Notes under the pieces: model-generated
Told to the model about the DNA's origin: nothing
What the model saw: only the letters and a program-made list of their open reading frames with translations
Databases searched by the model: none
Made by a program: the position numbers and the translations under genes
Source of the DNA: JBOEGW01 sp050633625
GTDB lineage: Bacteria > Pseudomonadota > Alphaproteobacteria > Rhodobacterales > Rhodobacteraceae
Reading direction: 5' to 3'
NCBI GenBank assembly: GCA_050633625.1
Contig: JBOEGW010000011.1
Span: 248,001-312,000, forward strand
Length of the DNA stretch: 64,000 nucleotides
Shown here: positions 17,637 to 25,910 of the stretch, one piece after another
Position numbering within the stretch: position 1 is the first letter of the stretch
Layout: the number at the start of each line of letters is the position of its first letter

Positions 17637-17650
17637 GAATACGTGTATTC
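17637..17650. repeat. 14-bp dyad GAATACGTGTATTC
   Basis: A perfect six-base inverted repeat with a two-base centre lies in the 127-bp gap between the convergent ugd and EVE genes. It could be a protein-binding site, but between two gene ends there is no obvious promoter to control. Confidence 0.3.
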
Positions 17651-17697
17651 CAGCCGCCTTATGTGCCAGTAACCGCGCCTAGAAATACAACAGTCGA

Positions 17698-18117
17698 TTA
17701 CGCTCCTTCGCCTGCCAACTCCAAGACGACATCCCACTGATCTTTGGTGACGGGCTGCACCGACAAACGCGAGTTCGTGACCAAAACCATGTCAGCCAAC
17801 CGCGCATCCGCCTTTATCATTTCAAGCGTCACAGGCGTCGAAATTGCGCGGACCGCTTTGATATCAACACATTCCCATCGCGCATCCTCTGTCGTGCTAT
17901 CAGGGTGTATTTCGGCGCAGACCTCGACAATGCCAACGATCCGTTTTTCGTTCACGGAATGGTAAAAGAACCCAAGGTCGCCTTGCTTCATCTCGCGCAT
18001 GAAATTGCGCGCCTGGTAGTTGCGCACTCCGTCCCATTCCTCGCCAGCTTCCCCTTTGGCAACCTGCTTGTCCCAACCCCATGTGTTCGGCTCAGATTTG
18101 AACAGCCAATACCGCAT
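17698..18117 (-). CDS. EVE-domain protein
   Basis: 139 residues from MRYWLFKSEPNTW, the signature opening of EVE domains. WDGVRNYQARNFMREMKQGDLGFFYHS and GIVEVCAEIHPDSTTEDARW follow, matching the PUA-related fold that is thought to read modified bases in nucleic acids. The reading frame extends seven codons further upstream, but ATG 18117 overlaps the YciI stop by one base (TGATG), a standard coupling arrangement. It is last in a minus-strand operon tsaD-gpsA-YciI-EVE. Confidence 0.9.
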   Translation of the reverse strand: MRYWLFKSEPNTWGWDKQVAKGEAGEEWDGVRNYQARNFMREMKQGDLGFFYHSVNEKRIVGIVEVCAEIHPDSTTEDARWECVDIKAVRAISTPVTLEMIKADARLADMVLVTNSRLSVQPVTKDQWDVVLELAGEGA

Positions 18118-18386
18118 CAGCCAATGACCTTTTTCCACGCCTCAATGCGCACATCCGCAAACAAGCCGGCTTTGGCGTAGGGATCACCCGACGCCCACGC
18201 TTGCGCCGCCTCAAGGGTGTCGACGTTTAACGTCACGAGCGACCCATACATTGCACCTTCCGCGTCAAGGAAAGGCCCGGCCTGTGCGACCACCCCAGAC
18301 GCCTCGATATAAGCGAGGTGATCATCGCGGTTGGCCTTACGGATTTCGAGCGCGTTGGGCTTGTCTGTGCAAATTAGAGCGTACAT
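18117..18386 (-). CDS. YciI-like protein
   Basis: 89 residues starting MYALICTDKPNALEIRKANR. The ferredoxin-like YciI fold is recognisable from HLAYIEASGVVAQAGPFLDAEG and GSLVTLNVDTLEAAQAWASGDPYAKAGLF. A perfect AAGGAGG ribosome site, formed by the last codons of gpsA, lies before the ATG, which is why the longer frame (to 18467) is rejected. The biochemical role of YciI proteins is unclear; some members act as small dehydrochlorinases or muconolactone-isomerase-like enzymes. It is tightly linked between gpsA and the EVE gene. Confidence 0.88.
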   Translation of the reverse strand: MYALICTDKPNALEIRKANRDDHLAYIEASGVVAQAGPFLDAEGAMYGSLVTLNVDTLEAAQAWASGDPYAKAGLFADVRIEAWKKVIG

Positions 18387-18387
18387 C

Positions 18388-19332
18388 TTATTCCTCCTTA
18401 AGCGGGCGGTTGAGCAAGAGTGACACCGCCTCATTGATTGATATGTTTCCTTCGACAATCGCGACAACCATATCTGCGATTGGCATCTCTATTCCGGCAG
18501 TTTTAGCAGCAATAGACACTGCTTTAGCGGTATGTCGCCCCTCGATCGTCAAGTCTTGCGCGCCCGTTTCGCCGCGGCCAAGCGCATATCCAAATGCAAA
18601 ATTCCGAGACTTTTGAGAGGTACATGTCAGCGCCAAGTCGCCAAACCCCGACAAGCCTTCAAGGGTGCCGGATTTGGCTCCGCGCGCCTGTGCGAAACGA
18701 GTCATTTCCGCGAATCCGCGCGTCATCAGGGCGGCGCGCGCACTTTCCCCAAGACCCGCGCCAATCGTCAACCCACAGGCGATGGCGATCACATTCTTGA
18801 GCGCCCCGCCCACTTCCACACCATCCATATCGGTCGAGCGATAGAGACGCAAAGTGTCGGTTGAAAGCGCGACCTGAAGCGGCTCTGGATCTTCAGCCGC
18901 CAGCGTCATCGCCGTCGGCAGTCCTGCCGCGATATCAACGGCAAATGAGGGACCAGACAACAAAGCAGGAAGCGCATCGGGGCAGGTTTCCCGGATGATC
19001 TGAGCAGGACCACGTCCGGTCGAAATCTCTATCCCCTTGCAGCAGGCGACCAGTGTTTTACCCGCGAAATGCTGCGCGCTATCACTCAAAAATGTCGACA
19101 GGGTTTGCATAGGTACGACAAGCAAAATGATGGGTGCGATCGCATCTTCCATGTTGGTGGTGACAGACAAACTCGGCGGAAACGGAAATCCGGGCAGCCG
19201 TTTTGAATTCTCGCGCTTCACGTCCATGTCAGCCATGTCCCGCGCCCAGAGTGTCACCGGACGCCCATCTTCGGCCAACGCGATGGCTAAAGCCGTGCCA
19301 AATGCCCCCGCACCCAGAACCGAAACAGTCAT
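18388..19332 (-). CDS. gpsA: NAD(P)-dependent glycerol-3-phosphate dehydrogenase
   Basis: 314 residues from MTVSVLGAGAFGTALAIAL, the dinucleotide-binding loop. CCKGIEISTGRG, LSGPSFAVDIAAGLPTAM and the catalytic lysine region GGALKNVIAIACG are all present. It makes sn-glycerol-3-phosphate for phospholipid synthesis. ATG 19332 overlaps the tsaD stop as ATGA. The extra 20 residues of the open frame upstream read through tsaD and are not used. Confidence 0.96.
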   Translation of the reverse strand: MTVSVLGAGAFGTALAIALAEDGRPVTLWARDMADMDVKRENSKRLPGFPFPPSLSVTTNMEDAIAPIILLVVPMQTLSTFLSDSAQHFAGKTLVACCKGIEISTGRGPAQIIRETCPDALPALLSGPSFAVDIAAGLPTAMTLAAEDPEPLQVALSTDTLRLYRSTDMDGVEVGGALKNVIAIACGLTIGAGLGESARAALMTRGFAEMTRFAQARGAKSGTLEGLSGFGDLALTCTSQKSRNFAFGYALGRGETGAQDLTIEGRHTAKAVSIAAKTAGIEMPIADMVVAIVEGNISINEAVSLLLNRPLKEE

Positions 19333-20426
19333 GCCTTCGCTCCCTTTTTGCCCGAACCCAACATAGCAGGCGCGGATTGATCCAAGGGCCACCTTGGCCG
19401 CGCAATCAACATCATATCATCTCGTTGCCCAGCGCGGTAATTCTCGATTCCGGCCCAGGCGATCATTGCGGCGTTATCCGTGCACAGGGCGAGCGGTGGC
19501 GCTACAAAGGCCACATCATTCTTGGCACAAACAGTCTCTAATGCGCCGCGAATCGAGGCATTTGCGGCAACGCCACCCGCTACCGCGAACAGAGGGCGCG
19601 CGGGCTTCAGCGCCAAATATACGTCCAAGGCACGGCGCGTTTTCTCCGCCAAGACATCGGAAATCGCCGCCTGAAAGGATGCGCACAAATCGTTCCGATC
19701 TGCCTCATAAAGGCCCCCATCTGCCTCAACCAACCGATCACGTTCGCGTAGCAACGCCGTCTTCAACCCGGAAAATGACATGTCACATCCAGGCTTGTTC
19801 AAAAGGGGACGTGGAAGTTTGAACGCCTTCGGATCGCCTTGCTTCGCCGCCGCCTCAACGCTTGGTCCGCCCGGCTGTGCGAGACCCATAAGCCGCGCGG
19901 CTTTATCAAAGGCCTCGCCCGGTGCATCATCAATCGTGCCACCCAAACGGGAAAACTCGCCAGCGCCAGAAACCACCAAGAACTGACAATGCCCCCCAGA
20001 CACCAGCAACATCAGATACGGAAATGGCGTGTCTTCAATCAAACGTGGCGTCAATGCGTGGCCAGCCAAGTGATTGACTCCAACAAGCGGTTTTCCCAGC
20101 GAGATTGACAACGCCTTTGCCATCGTCACGCCAGCAAGCACCCCGCCAATCAACCCCGGCCCCGCCGTCACCGCGATCGCATCCATGTTTTGAAGCTCCT
20201 GATCCGCAGTTGCGAGCGCCTCGCGCACACAGTGATCGAGTTTTTCGGTGTGCGCGCGCGCCGCGATTTCGGGCACGACACCACCAAAAGCACTGTGAAG
20301 GTCCGTTTGCCCTGCCACGACAGATGCCAAAATTTGCGGCGTTTCACCCGGTACATGGCGCACGATTGCTGCCGCCGTGTCATCACAGCTGCTCTCAAGT
20401 CCCAAGACTGTCAGGGTTTCGCTCAT
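19329..20426 (-). CDS. tsaD: tRNA N6-threonylcarbamoyladenosine synthase subunit TsaD
   Basis: 365 residues with the family opening LGLESSCDDTAAAIV and the metal-binding histidines in GVNHLAGHALTPR, plus SGGHCQ and the C-terminal CTDNAAMIAWAG. TsaD transfers the threonylcarbamoyl group to A37 of ANN-reading tRNAs; the partner TsaE is encoded at 35.7 kb. It is first in the minus-strand operon and is divergent from hemD across 70 bp. Confidence 0.97.
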   Translation of the reverse strand: MSETLTVLGLESSCDDTAAAIVRHVPGETPQILASVVAGQTDLHSAFGGVVPEIAARAHTEKLDHCVREALATADQELQNMDAIAVTAGPGLIGGVLAGVTMAKALSISLGKPLVGVNHLAGHALTPRLIEDTPFPYLMLLVSGGHCQFLVVSGAGEFSRLGGTIDDAPGEAFDKAARLMGLAQPGGPSVEAAAKQGDPKAFKLPRPLLNKPGCDMSFSGLKTALLRERDRLVEADGGLYEADRNDLCASFQAAISDVLAEKTRRALDVYLALKPARPLFAVAGGVAANASIRGALETVCAKNDVAFVAPPLALCTDNAAMIAWAGIENYRAGQRDDMMLIARPRWPLDQSAPAMLGSGKKGAKA

Positions 20427-20470
20427 ATCTCGCCAGTTGCGGTCACGGTTGCGTTCGGGGTAACACCATG

Positions 20471-20486
20471 ACGAACCTCAGACAAT
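20471..20486 (+). repeat. 16-bp direct repeat, left copy, flanking hemD
   Basis: ACGAACCTCAGACAAT here matches ACGAACCTGAGACAAT at 21166-21181 at 15 of 16 bases. The left copy lies in a ten-codon frame (ATG 20468, TGA 20498-20500) whose stop overlaps the hemD start; it reads TNLRQ, the same as the last five residues of HemD. Confidence 0.55.
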
Positions 20487-20496
20487 CCCACGAGGC

Positions 20497-21183
20497 ATGA
20501 TGTCCGACGCTACGCTCCTTTTGATCCGGCCTCGCGCACTGTCTGAGCGGAGTGCAAATGAGGTGCGGCGCGCATTGCCCAACGCGAAAATCATCGTTTC
20601 ACCTGTGCTTGAAATTCGCGCCGTTGCGCCCCCGCCGGACCTCACGAAATTCGCCGGAATTATCGCTACGTCACAAAACGTGGCGCAATTCTTGCCAGAC
20701 CTAAACAAGACACCCGCGTTTGTCGTTGGCGCGCGCACGGCGGATGCGCTGCGCGAACGAGGCGCACAAGTTGAACAGGTATTTGAAACTGCCGACGCCT
20801 TGATCGCGGGCTTGAATACCGAGGGGCCGTTGCTGCATTTGCGTGGAAAACACACCCGGGGCGATGTGAAATCTGGCCTTTGTTTGGCTGGAATAGAGAC
20901 AGATGATGCCGTGATTTATGATCAAGCGCCGCTGCCCCCGACAGCGCAGGCCCGCGCAATCATCGCCTCAAACGCGCGCCTAGTATTGCCGCTTTACTCG
21001 CCCAGAAGTGCCGCCTTGATTGCTCCCTATTTGCGCGGGGTCAGGGGCAAAATACATGCGATCGCGATGAGCGATGCGGTGGCTGACGTCTGGCAAGACA
21101 AGAGCGGTTTGACGTGCGACACCCTGAAAGCGCCCCTGTCACGCTCCATGTTGCAAAGCATTGTCACGAACCTGAGACAATGA
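20497..21183 (+). CDS. hemD: Uroporphyrinogen-III synthase
   Basis: 228 residues beginning MMSDATLLLIRPRALSERSA. It shows the weakly conserved HemD pattern: IIATSQNVAQF, AFVVGARTADALRERG, LLHLRGKHTRGDV and the C-terminal LPLYSPRSAALIAPYL. It cyclises hydroxymethylbilane in haem synthesis. Its position before the Mic60-like and TPR membrane proteins supports the call, since that string is conserved in alphaproteobacteria. hemC, often found between tsaD and hemD in relatives, is missing here. ATG 20497 and ATG 20500 are adjacent candidates. Confidence 0.88.
   Translation: MMSDATLLLIRPRALSERSANEVRRALPNAKIIVSPVLEIRAVAPPPDLTKFAGIIATSQNVAQFLPDLNKTPAFVVGARTADALRERGAQVEQVFETADALIAGLNTEGPLLHLRGKHTRGDVKSGLCLAGIETDDAVIYDQAPLPPTAQARAIIASNARLVLPLYSPRSAALIAPYLRGVRGKIHAIAMSDAVADVWQDKSGLTCDTLKAPLSRSMLQSIVTNLRQ
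21166..21181 (+). repeat. 16-bp direct repeat, right copy, at hemD 3' end
   Basis: ACGAACCTGAGACAAT encodes the C-terminal TNLRQ of HemD and matches the copy at 20471-20486 with one mismatch (C/G). The two copies bracket the hemD coding region almost exactly. Confidence 0.55.
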
Positions 21184-21265
21184 CACGCCTTGAGGGTCCA
21201 AACTTCCACGGCTAAGGTCGCCAAAACGGGCCAAGTGTTTCGGCCGGGAATCGGAAGGTGCTATT

Positions 21266-22609
21266 GTGGTAAAAAAGCCAACGTCTAAAGACAAACCCAA
21301 GGTCTCCGAGCCTGAATTGAGCGAAGCGGTGCAAGACGCCGTTGAAGACGCTGTTATCATTGACGAAACGCCCGCCGAGCCAGAAAGTCTTGAGGATGAG
21401 GTCGTTTCTGAGGAGCCAGATGAAGCCAAAGACCAAGACGCCACCCCCAGCGAAGATGGCGCATTGAAGCCTGATCCATCTGAGAGCGAGGTGATTGATG
21501 CTTCGAATAACGACCTTGAGAAAACGGCCGCTGATAGCGATACATCCGATCAAGAAAGCCCGGCTGAACCTGATGCACCTGCGCCTGTCGTTCAAAAGCG
21601 TGGAGGTGCGGGCGGATTTGTCGCGCTGGTCCTGGGAGGCGTGATCGCCGCTGGTATCGGCTTTGGCGCCGCACGTTATGTTGTCCCAGATGGATGGCCG
21701 TTTCCGGGGGTCACGCCCGCGCAAGACCCAAACGCGCAGTTGATTGAAGCGCAAGGCGCTCTCATTGACCAACTCACCACCAAAATCGACGCGAACGCGG
21801 CTGAAATCGAACGCCTCGCGACAAGCACAAATGCGGACGAAACGATTGGGGCGCTCAAGGCTGATATGGTCGCAGGCCAAGCCCATCTCACCGAAGATAT
21901 TTCGTCCTTGTCCGACCAAGTCGCACAACTCAATGAGCGCCTCACTGCACTAGAGAAAATACCGCAGGGCGACGGTGCCGCCGCCGCGGCTGCCGCCGCA
22001 GAGGCGTATGAGCGGGAATTGACGGCCATGCGCTCAATGTTGGATGCGGAATTGGCGAAAATCACAGCAACACAGGAAAATGCAAAGGAACTGGAAGTTT
22101 CTGCCGCTGAGTCCGCTAAGGCCGCCGCCGCGCGCGCAGCGCTCTCTCGCATTATGGCGGCGCTTGAAACCGGACGCCCGTTCGATCAGGCGGTTTTTGA
22201 CTATGAGACCGCGACCGGCGAAACCGTTCCCGCGCAATTGGCTGATCTGGCTAAGGGCGGCGCGCCGACCTTGATTACCCTACAAGACGACTTCCCTGAC
22301 TTGGCGCTTAAAGCGCTGGACGCCTCCATTCGCGCGGCTGTTGAGGATGGCTCAATGAACAAGGTGAATGCCTTCATGCGCACTCAGCTTGGGATGCGGT
22401 CTCTTGAACCCAAAGAAGGCGACGATCCAGACGCGATCCTGTCACGGGCCGAATTTGCCCTCAAGAATGGCAATATTTCCGGCTCATTGGCAGAAATCGA
22501 AACACTCCCTGAGGTCGCAAAAACGATCCTTTCGGATTGGGTCGCGCGAGCACAAACGAGAGCGAACGCGCTCGAAGCGGGCCAAGCGCTCGCTGAAATG
22601 AACAATTGA
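21266..22609 (+). CDS. Mitofilin/Mic60-like inner-membrane protein (COG4223)
   Basis: 447 residues. A very acidic, Pro/Glu/Ser-rich cytoplasmic N-terminus (1-110) is followed by one membrane helix (about 117-139, GGFVALVLGGVIAAGIGFGA), a periplasmic coiled coil (about 150-285, with an Ala-rich stretch near 240) and a C-terminal mitofilin-like helical domain (FDYETATGETVPAQL to the end). Alphaproteobacterial relatives are ancestors of mitochondrial Mic60 and bend the inner membrane. It starts with GTG after GGAAGGTG, downstream of hemD, and is followed 11 bp later by the TPR protein, the usual partner. Confidence 0.83.
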   Translation: MVKKPTSKDKPKVSEPELSEAVQDAVEDAVIIDETPAEPESLEDEVVSEEPDEAKDQDATPSEDGALKPDPSESEVIDASNNDLEKTAADSDTSDQESPAEPDAPAPVVQKRGGAGGFVALVLGGVIAAGIGFGAARYVVPDGWPFPGVTPAQDPNAQLIEAQGALIDQLTTKIDANAAEIERLATSTNADETIGALKADMVAGQAHLTEDISSLSDQVAQLNERLTALEKIPQGDGAAAAAAAAEAYERELTAMRSMLDAELAKITATQENAKELEVSAAESAKAAAARAALSRIMAALETGRPFDQAVFDYETATGETVPAQLADLAKGGAPTLITLQDDFPDLALKALDASIRAAVEDGSMNKVNAFMRTQLGMRSLEPKEGDDPDAILSRAEFALKNGNISGSLAEIETLPEVAKTILSDWVARAQTRANALEAGQALAEMNN

Positions 22610-22620
22610 GGATGATGTAA

Positions 22621-24132
22621 ATGTTGTGGTCTCTTTTCAAAATCATCCTGTTCGTCGTGCTCATTGGTGCTGCCACTTTTGGTGCTGCGTTCTTGTTGGA
22701 AACAAACGACGGCATCAGTGTCCAGTTTGGCTCGCAGTCATTCACACTCGGCGCACTCCAGACCGTCATTGCTTTGGTGGTCTTGATGCTGCTGCTCTGG
22801 GCGGTCCTCAGGCTAGCCGGCCTCCTCGTGGCAGTTGTGCGGTTCTTGAACGGTGACGAAACCGCGATTTCACGGCACTTTCATCGCAACCGGGAACGCA
22901 AAGGCTACCAAGCCCTTTCTGATGGAATGATGGCATTGGCCTCCGGGGAAGAACGGCTGGCGATGACCAAGGCGGCGCAGGCAGAACGATATTTACGCAA
23001 GCCGGAACTAACAAACCTCATTACTGCACAGGCCGCGGAAATGGCGGGCGATCAGAAGAAGGCGACGCAGGTTTACAAACGGTTGCTCTCTGATGAGCGC
23101 ACGCGATTTGTCGGTGTTCGGGGCTTGATGAAGCAAAAGCTGGCCGAAGGTGACACAGAAACCGCGATGAAACTGGCTGAAAAGGCCTTCACACTGAAAC
23201 CGCGCCACACCGAAACGCAGGATATTTTGCTGGCCCTTCAGGCCACTCAATCCGATTGGACCGGTGCGCGTAACACCTTGAAAGAGAAGGTGAAACAAGG
23301 CGCGCTCCCCAAGGATGTCGGGAAACGGCGAGAAGCTGTTTTGGCGCTGCAAGAGGCCAAGGATATTTTTGAAGATGGGAATTCGATCCGCGCACGCGAG
23401 GCTGCCATTGAAGTGAATAAACTGTCCCCGGATTTGATTCCGGGCGCAATATTGGCGGCAAAAAGTTACATGGAGCAATCCAACGAACGCTACGCGGCGC
23501 GGGTGTTGACCAAAGCTTGGAGCGTCCAGCCGCACCCCGACCTAGCGGCGGCATTCGCGCGGATCGCCCCAGACGAAGACGCGCAAAGCCGTTTGAAGCG
23601 GTTCAAAAAGCTGGTCAAATCTGCGCCGGAACACGCAGAAGCGCGCCTGCTCATGGCAGAGCTCAACATTGCTGCGGAGGATTTTAAGGCGGCAAGACTC
23701 GCACTTGGAGATTTGCCGGAAACCGCACCGACGCAACGCTCACTCACGCTTCTGGCAGCGATTGAACGCGGCGAAGGTGCCGAGGATGCAACTGTGCGCG
23801 AAACCCTGACAAAAGCCGTGGTTGCGCCGCGTGGTGCACAGTGGATTTGCGACAAATGCCACCATATTCACACAGATTGGGCGCCGATTTGCGAAAATTG
23901 CGATGCCTTTGACACCCTGTCATGGAAGACGCCGCCTGAGTCCGAGAGCAAAATGCCAGGCGGTGAGGCCATGGTTCCCTTCTTGGTCGGAAAAGAGAGC
24001 GGATCACCCGACCCCATCAAAGACCCCGATTTGATTGAGGTAAATGAGGTGACACCTGTGGAAGACGCGCTTGCAACGAGCGTCGATCCAGAGGAAGCCA
24101 AGGCACCCGAAGCCCCTGATCCCAAGACGTAA
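22621..24132 (+). CDS. HemY_N/TPR inner-membrane protein with zinc-ribbon (Orf52-like)
   Basis: 503 residues. Two membrane helices at the N-terminus (LFKIILFVVLIGAATFGAAF and TVIALVVLMLLLWAVLRLAG) are followed by NGDETAISRHF, typical of HemY_N domains. TPR-type helical repeats follow to about residue 395. A four-cysteine ribbon comes next: C410-x2-C413 (ICDKCHHIH) and C424-x2-C427 (ICENCDAFD), resembling the rubredoxin-like module at the end of LapB. The last 70 residues are acidic and Pro-rich. It has no haem-oxidase activity despite the domain name. It is coupled to the Mic60-like gene. Confidence 0.83.
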   Translation: MLWSLFKIILFVVLIGAATFGAAFLLETNDGISVQFGSQSFTLGALQTVIALVVLMLLLWAVLRLAGLLVAVVRFLNGDETAISRHFHRNRERKGYQALSDGMMALASGEERLAMTKAAQAERYLRKPELTNLITAQAAEMAGDQKKATQVYKRLLSDERTRFVGVRGLMKQKLAEGDTETAMKLAEKAFTLKPRHTETQDILLALQATQSDWTGARNTLKEKVKQGALPKDVGKRREAVLALQEAKDIFEDGNSIRAREAAIEVNKLSPDLIPGAILAAKSYMEQSNERYAARVLTKAWSVQPHPDLAAAFARIAPDEDAQSRLKRFKKLVKSAPEHAEARLLMAELNIAAEDFKAARLALGDLPETAPTQRSLTLLAAIERGEGAEDATVRETLTKAVVAPRGAQWICDKCHHIHTDWAPICENCDAFDTLSWKTPPESESKMPGGEAMVPFLVGKESGSPDPIKDPDLIEVNEVTPVEDALATSVDPEEAKAPEAPDPKT

Positions 24133-24190
24133 TTTTGGGGCTACACAGCCCGCAATCTGAGTGCTAAAGACCCGCCAGTCGAGGCGGTGT

Positions 24191-24266
24191 GCCGCTGTAG
24201 CTCAGCTGGTAGAGCACGTCATTCGTAATGATGGGGTCGGAGGTTCGAGTCCTCTCAGCGGCACCA
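24191..24266 (+). tRNA. tRNA-Thr (anticodon CGT)
   Basis: A 76-base cloverleaf with encoded CCA. The acceptor GCCGCTG pairs with CAGCGGC, the D-stem GCTC with GAGC, the anticodon stem CGTCA with TGATG, and the T-stem GGAGG with CCTCT around TTCGAGT. The loop TTCGTAA places CGT at 34-36, reading ACG threonine codons. It is encoded 58 bp after the TPR protein gene. Confidence 0.97.
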
Positions 24267-24339
24267 CCTCGACAGCTTCCCCTAGGCAAATTGCGCATTC
24301 GACCGCATAGTGGAAGCCTGTCACATTCAGGAGGGGACT

Positions 24340-24732
24340 ATGGAATTATTGAATGTTTTAGCCGCAGCCGCGGCCAGTTGGGTGTTTGGCGCGGTCTGGT
24401 ACATGTCGTTGCAAAAGCCTTGGGTCGAAGCGTCCGGGATTGAAGTCGATGAAAATGGGAAACCTGTCGACAACAGCCCGCTGCCTTTCATCATCTCGGC
24501 GGTCTGTATGATCATCGTCGCCGGGTTCATGCGCCATATTTTCGCGATGTCCGGAATTACGACAATTGGGATGGGAACGCTCGCCGGATTTGGTGTTGGT
24601 CTGTTTTTTATCTCGCCATGGATCATGTTGAACAACGCGTATGGATTTCGTCCATTCAAGCTCACACTGATTGATAGCGGCTATGCGACGTTTGGCTGCG
24701 CTGTCAGCGGCTTGGTGTTGTCGTTGTTTTAA
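24340..24732 (+). CDS. DUF1761 family small membrane protein
   Basis: 130 residues from MELLNVLAAAAASWVFGAVWYMSLQKPWVEASG, with four hydrophobic segments, including FIISAVCMIIVAGFMRHIFA and the final FGCAVSGLVLSLF. The opening with its WYM...KPW pattern is the DUF1761 signature; the function is unknown. AGGAGGGG precedes the ATG, which favours it over the frame start at 24310. It is a single gene downstream of tRNA-Thr. Confidence 0.82.
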   Translation: MELLNVLAAAAASWVFGAVWYMSLQKPWVEASGIEVDENGKPVDNSPLPFIISAVCMIIVAGFMRHIFAMSGITTIGMGTLAGFGVGLFFISPWIMLNNAYGFRPFKLTLIDSGYATFGCAVSGLVLSLF

Positions 24733-24738
24733 TGAACA

Positions 24739-24770
24739 AAGGAGGGCCCAACACCCATCGGACCCTCCTT
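24739..24770 (+). terminator. Hairpin downstream of the DUF1761 gene
   Basis: AAGGAGGG (24739-24746) and CCCTCCTT (24763-24770) form a perfect eight-base stem seven bases after the stop. Only two T bases end the stem, so termination may be weak. The rest of the gap to 24924 shows nothing further. Confidence 0.5.
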
Positions 24771-24924
24771 CTCACCCCACGCGCTCCCTCAGCACCACAC
24801 GTGTCTCTGATATAAGGTCCGACCATCCTGGCCTATGAAGACACTAGCTCCAGACAGCGCAAAAAGCAATCAAAGCCTCTGTAAAATCCAAGCAATTACA
24901 AAGCATTAATCTTGTTGAAATGTT

Positions 24925-24952
24925 AAAGGGCAGCCCGAAAAAGCCGCCCTTT
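24925..24952 (-). terminator. Terminator hairpin of the DUF2853 gene
   Basis: AAAGGGC (24925-24931) pairs with GCCCTTT (24946-24952), with an inner GGC/GCC extension. It sits 24 bp beyond the minus-strand stop of the DUF2853 gene. Confidence 0.55.
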
Positions 24953-24975
24953 CAAATTCATTCCTGCGTGTTCAA

Positions 24976-25317
24976 CTACTTATAGAGCGCTTCTTTGCCG
25001 AAGTGCTTCACCAGCATGTAGTAAACGACGGCGCGATATTTGTTGCGCTCTGAGCGACCATAGGTTTCGATCACTGCGTTGATGGCATCCATCAATTGCG
25101 GTCCATCCGTCAGCCCCAATTTTTTGATCAGGAAATTGGTCTTCACTGTTTCGAGTTCTTGGCTTTGCGTTGCCGCCACGGTTGACGCATCCGCATTGTA
25201 GATCGACGGCCCGCAACCAATTGTCACTTTGGTCAACAAATCCATGTCCGGAGTCATTCCACATTTCGTTTTGAGGTCATCCGCGTATGTCGCGATCAGC
25301 TCGTCTCTTTTGCCCAT
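24976..25317 (-). CDS. DUF2853 family protein
   Basis: 113 residues from MGKRDELIATYADDLKTKCGMTPDMDLLTKVT. The order of the small helical DUF2853 family is recognised in the C-terminal QLMDAINAVIETYGRSERNKYRAVVYYMLVKHFGKE. It is cytoplasmic, without known function. GGGAG lies before this ATG, so the 23 upstream residues of the frame are not used. It is divergent from the BON-LysM gene across 158 bp. Confidence 0.85.
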   Translation of the reverse strand: MGKRDELIATYADDLKTKCGMTPDMDLLTKVTIGCGPSIYNADASTVAATQSQELETVKTNFLIKKLGLTDGPQLMDAINAVIETYGRSERNKYRAVVYYMLVKHFGKEALYK

Positions 25318-25475
25318 TGGTTTACTCCCAGTCCTATTCAGGGTTTGCATTGCGAAAGAGGTTAAGGAGATTGCCGCCAAAGTCAAAAGGGAATCTTGCT
25401 CTGCATTTTCCCCTGTATTTTACCAACTGTTTGACGCAACATGACGCCGAACTGGTAAATAGATGGAGGCTCATC

Positions 25476-25889
25476 ATGGGTTTGTGGAATTTTGTTAAAG
25501 GCGCCGGCAAGGCGGTATTTGGTGGTGAAGACGCCAAGAACGAAGACGCGCTGAAAAAGGAAGTCGAAGATCTGGGTGTTTCGACTGAAGGTCTCGACAT
25601 CAAAGTGGACGGCGACAAGGTGACCGTTTCTGGTGGCTCGATGACCACCGAGGAAAAAGAGAAGGTTATTCTCGCGGTTGGCAATGTGGACGGTATTTCC
25701 GCTGTGGAAGCCGATGTTGAAACTGAGACGCTCTTCCACACCGTTGAAAAGGGCGACACCCTTTGGGCTGTGGCGCAGAAGACCTTGGGTGACGGCAACA
25801 AATACAATGAGATTTTTGAGGCCAACAAGCCAATGCTCTCCCACCCTGACAAAATTTACCCGGGTCAGGTGCTTCGCATCCCCACCTAA
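25476..25889 (+). CDS. BON-LysM protein (Kbp/YgaU-like)
   Basis: 137 residues: a short amphipathic start (MGLWNFVKGAGKAVFGG), a BON domain (about 25-85, LDIKVDGDKVTVSGGSMTTEE...VDGISAVEADV) and a C-terminal LysM (about 88-137, HTVEKGDTLWAVAQKTLGDGNKY...HPDKIYPGQVLRIP). This is the exact architecture of E. coli YgaU/Kbp, a cytoplasmic potassium-binding protein. No signal peptide is seen, in keeping with that. GGAGG precedes the ATG; the longer frame from 25287 is rejected. A strong terminator follows. Confidence 0.9.
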   Translation: MGLWNFVKGAGKAVFGGEDAKNEDALKKEVEDLGVSTEGLDIKVDGDKVTVSGGSMTTEEKEKVILAVGNVDGISAVEADVETETLFHTVEKGDTLWAVAQKTLGDGNKYNEIFEANKPMLSHPDKIYPGQVLRIPT

Positions 25890-25910
25890 GGGTCAAATCA
25901 CTTGATGAGG

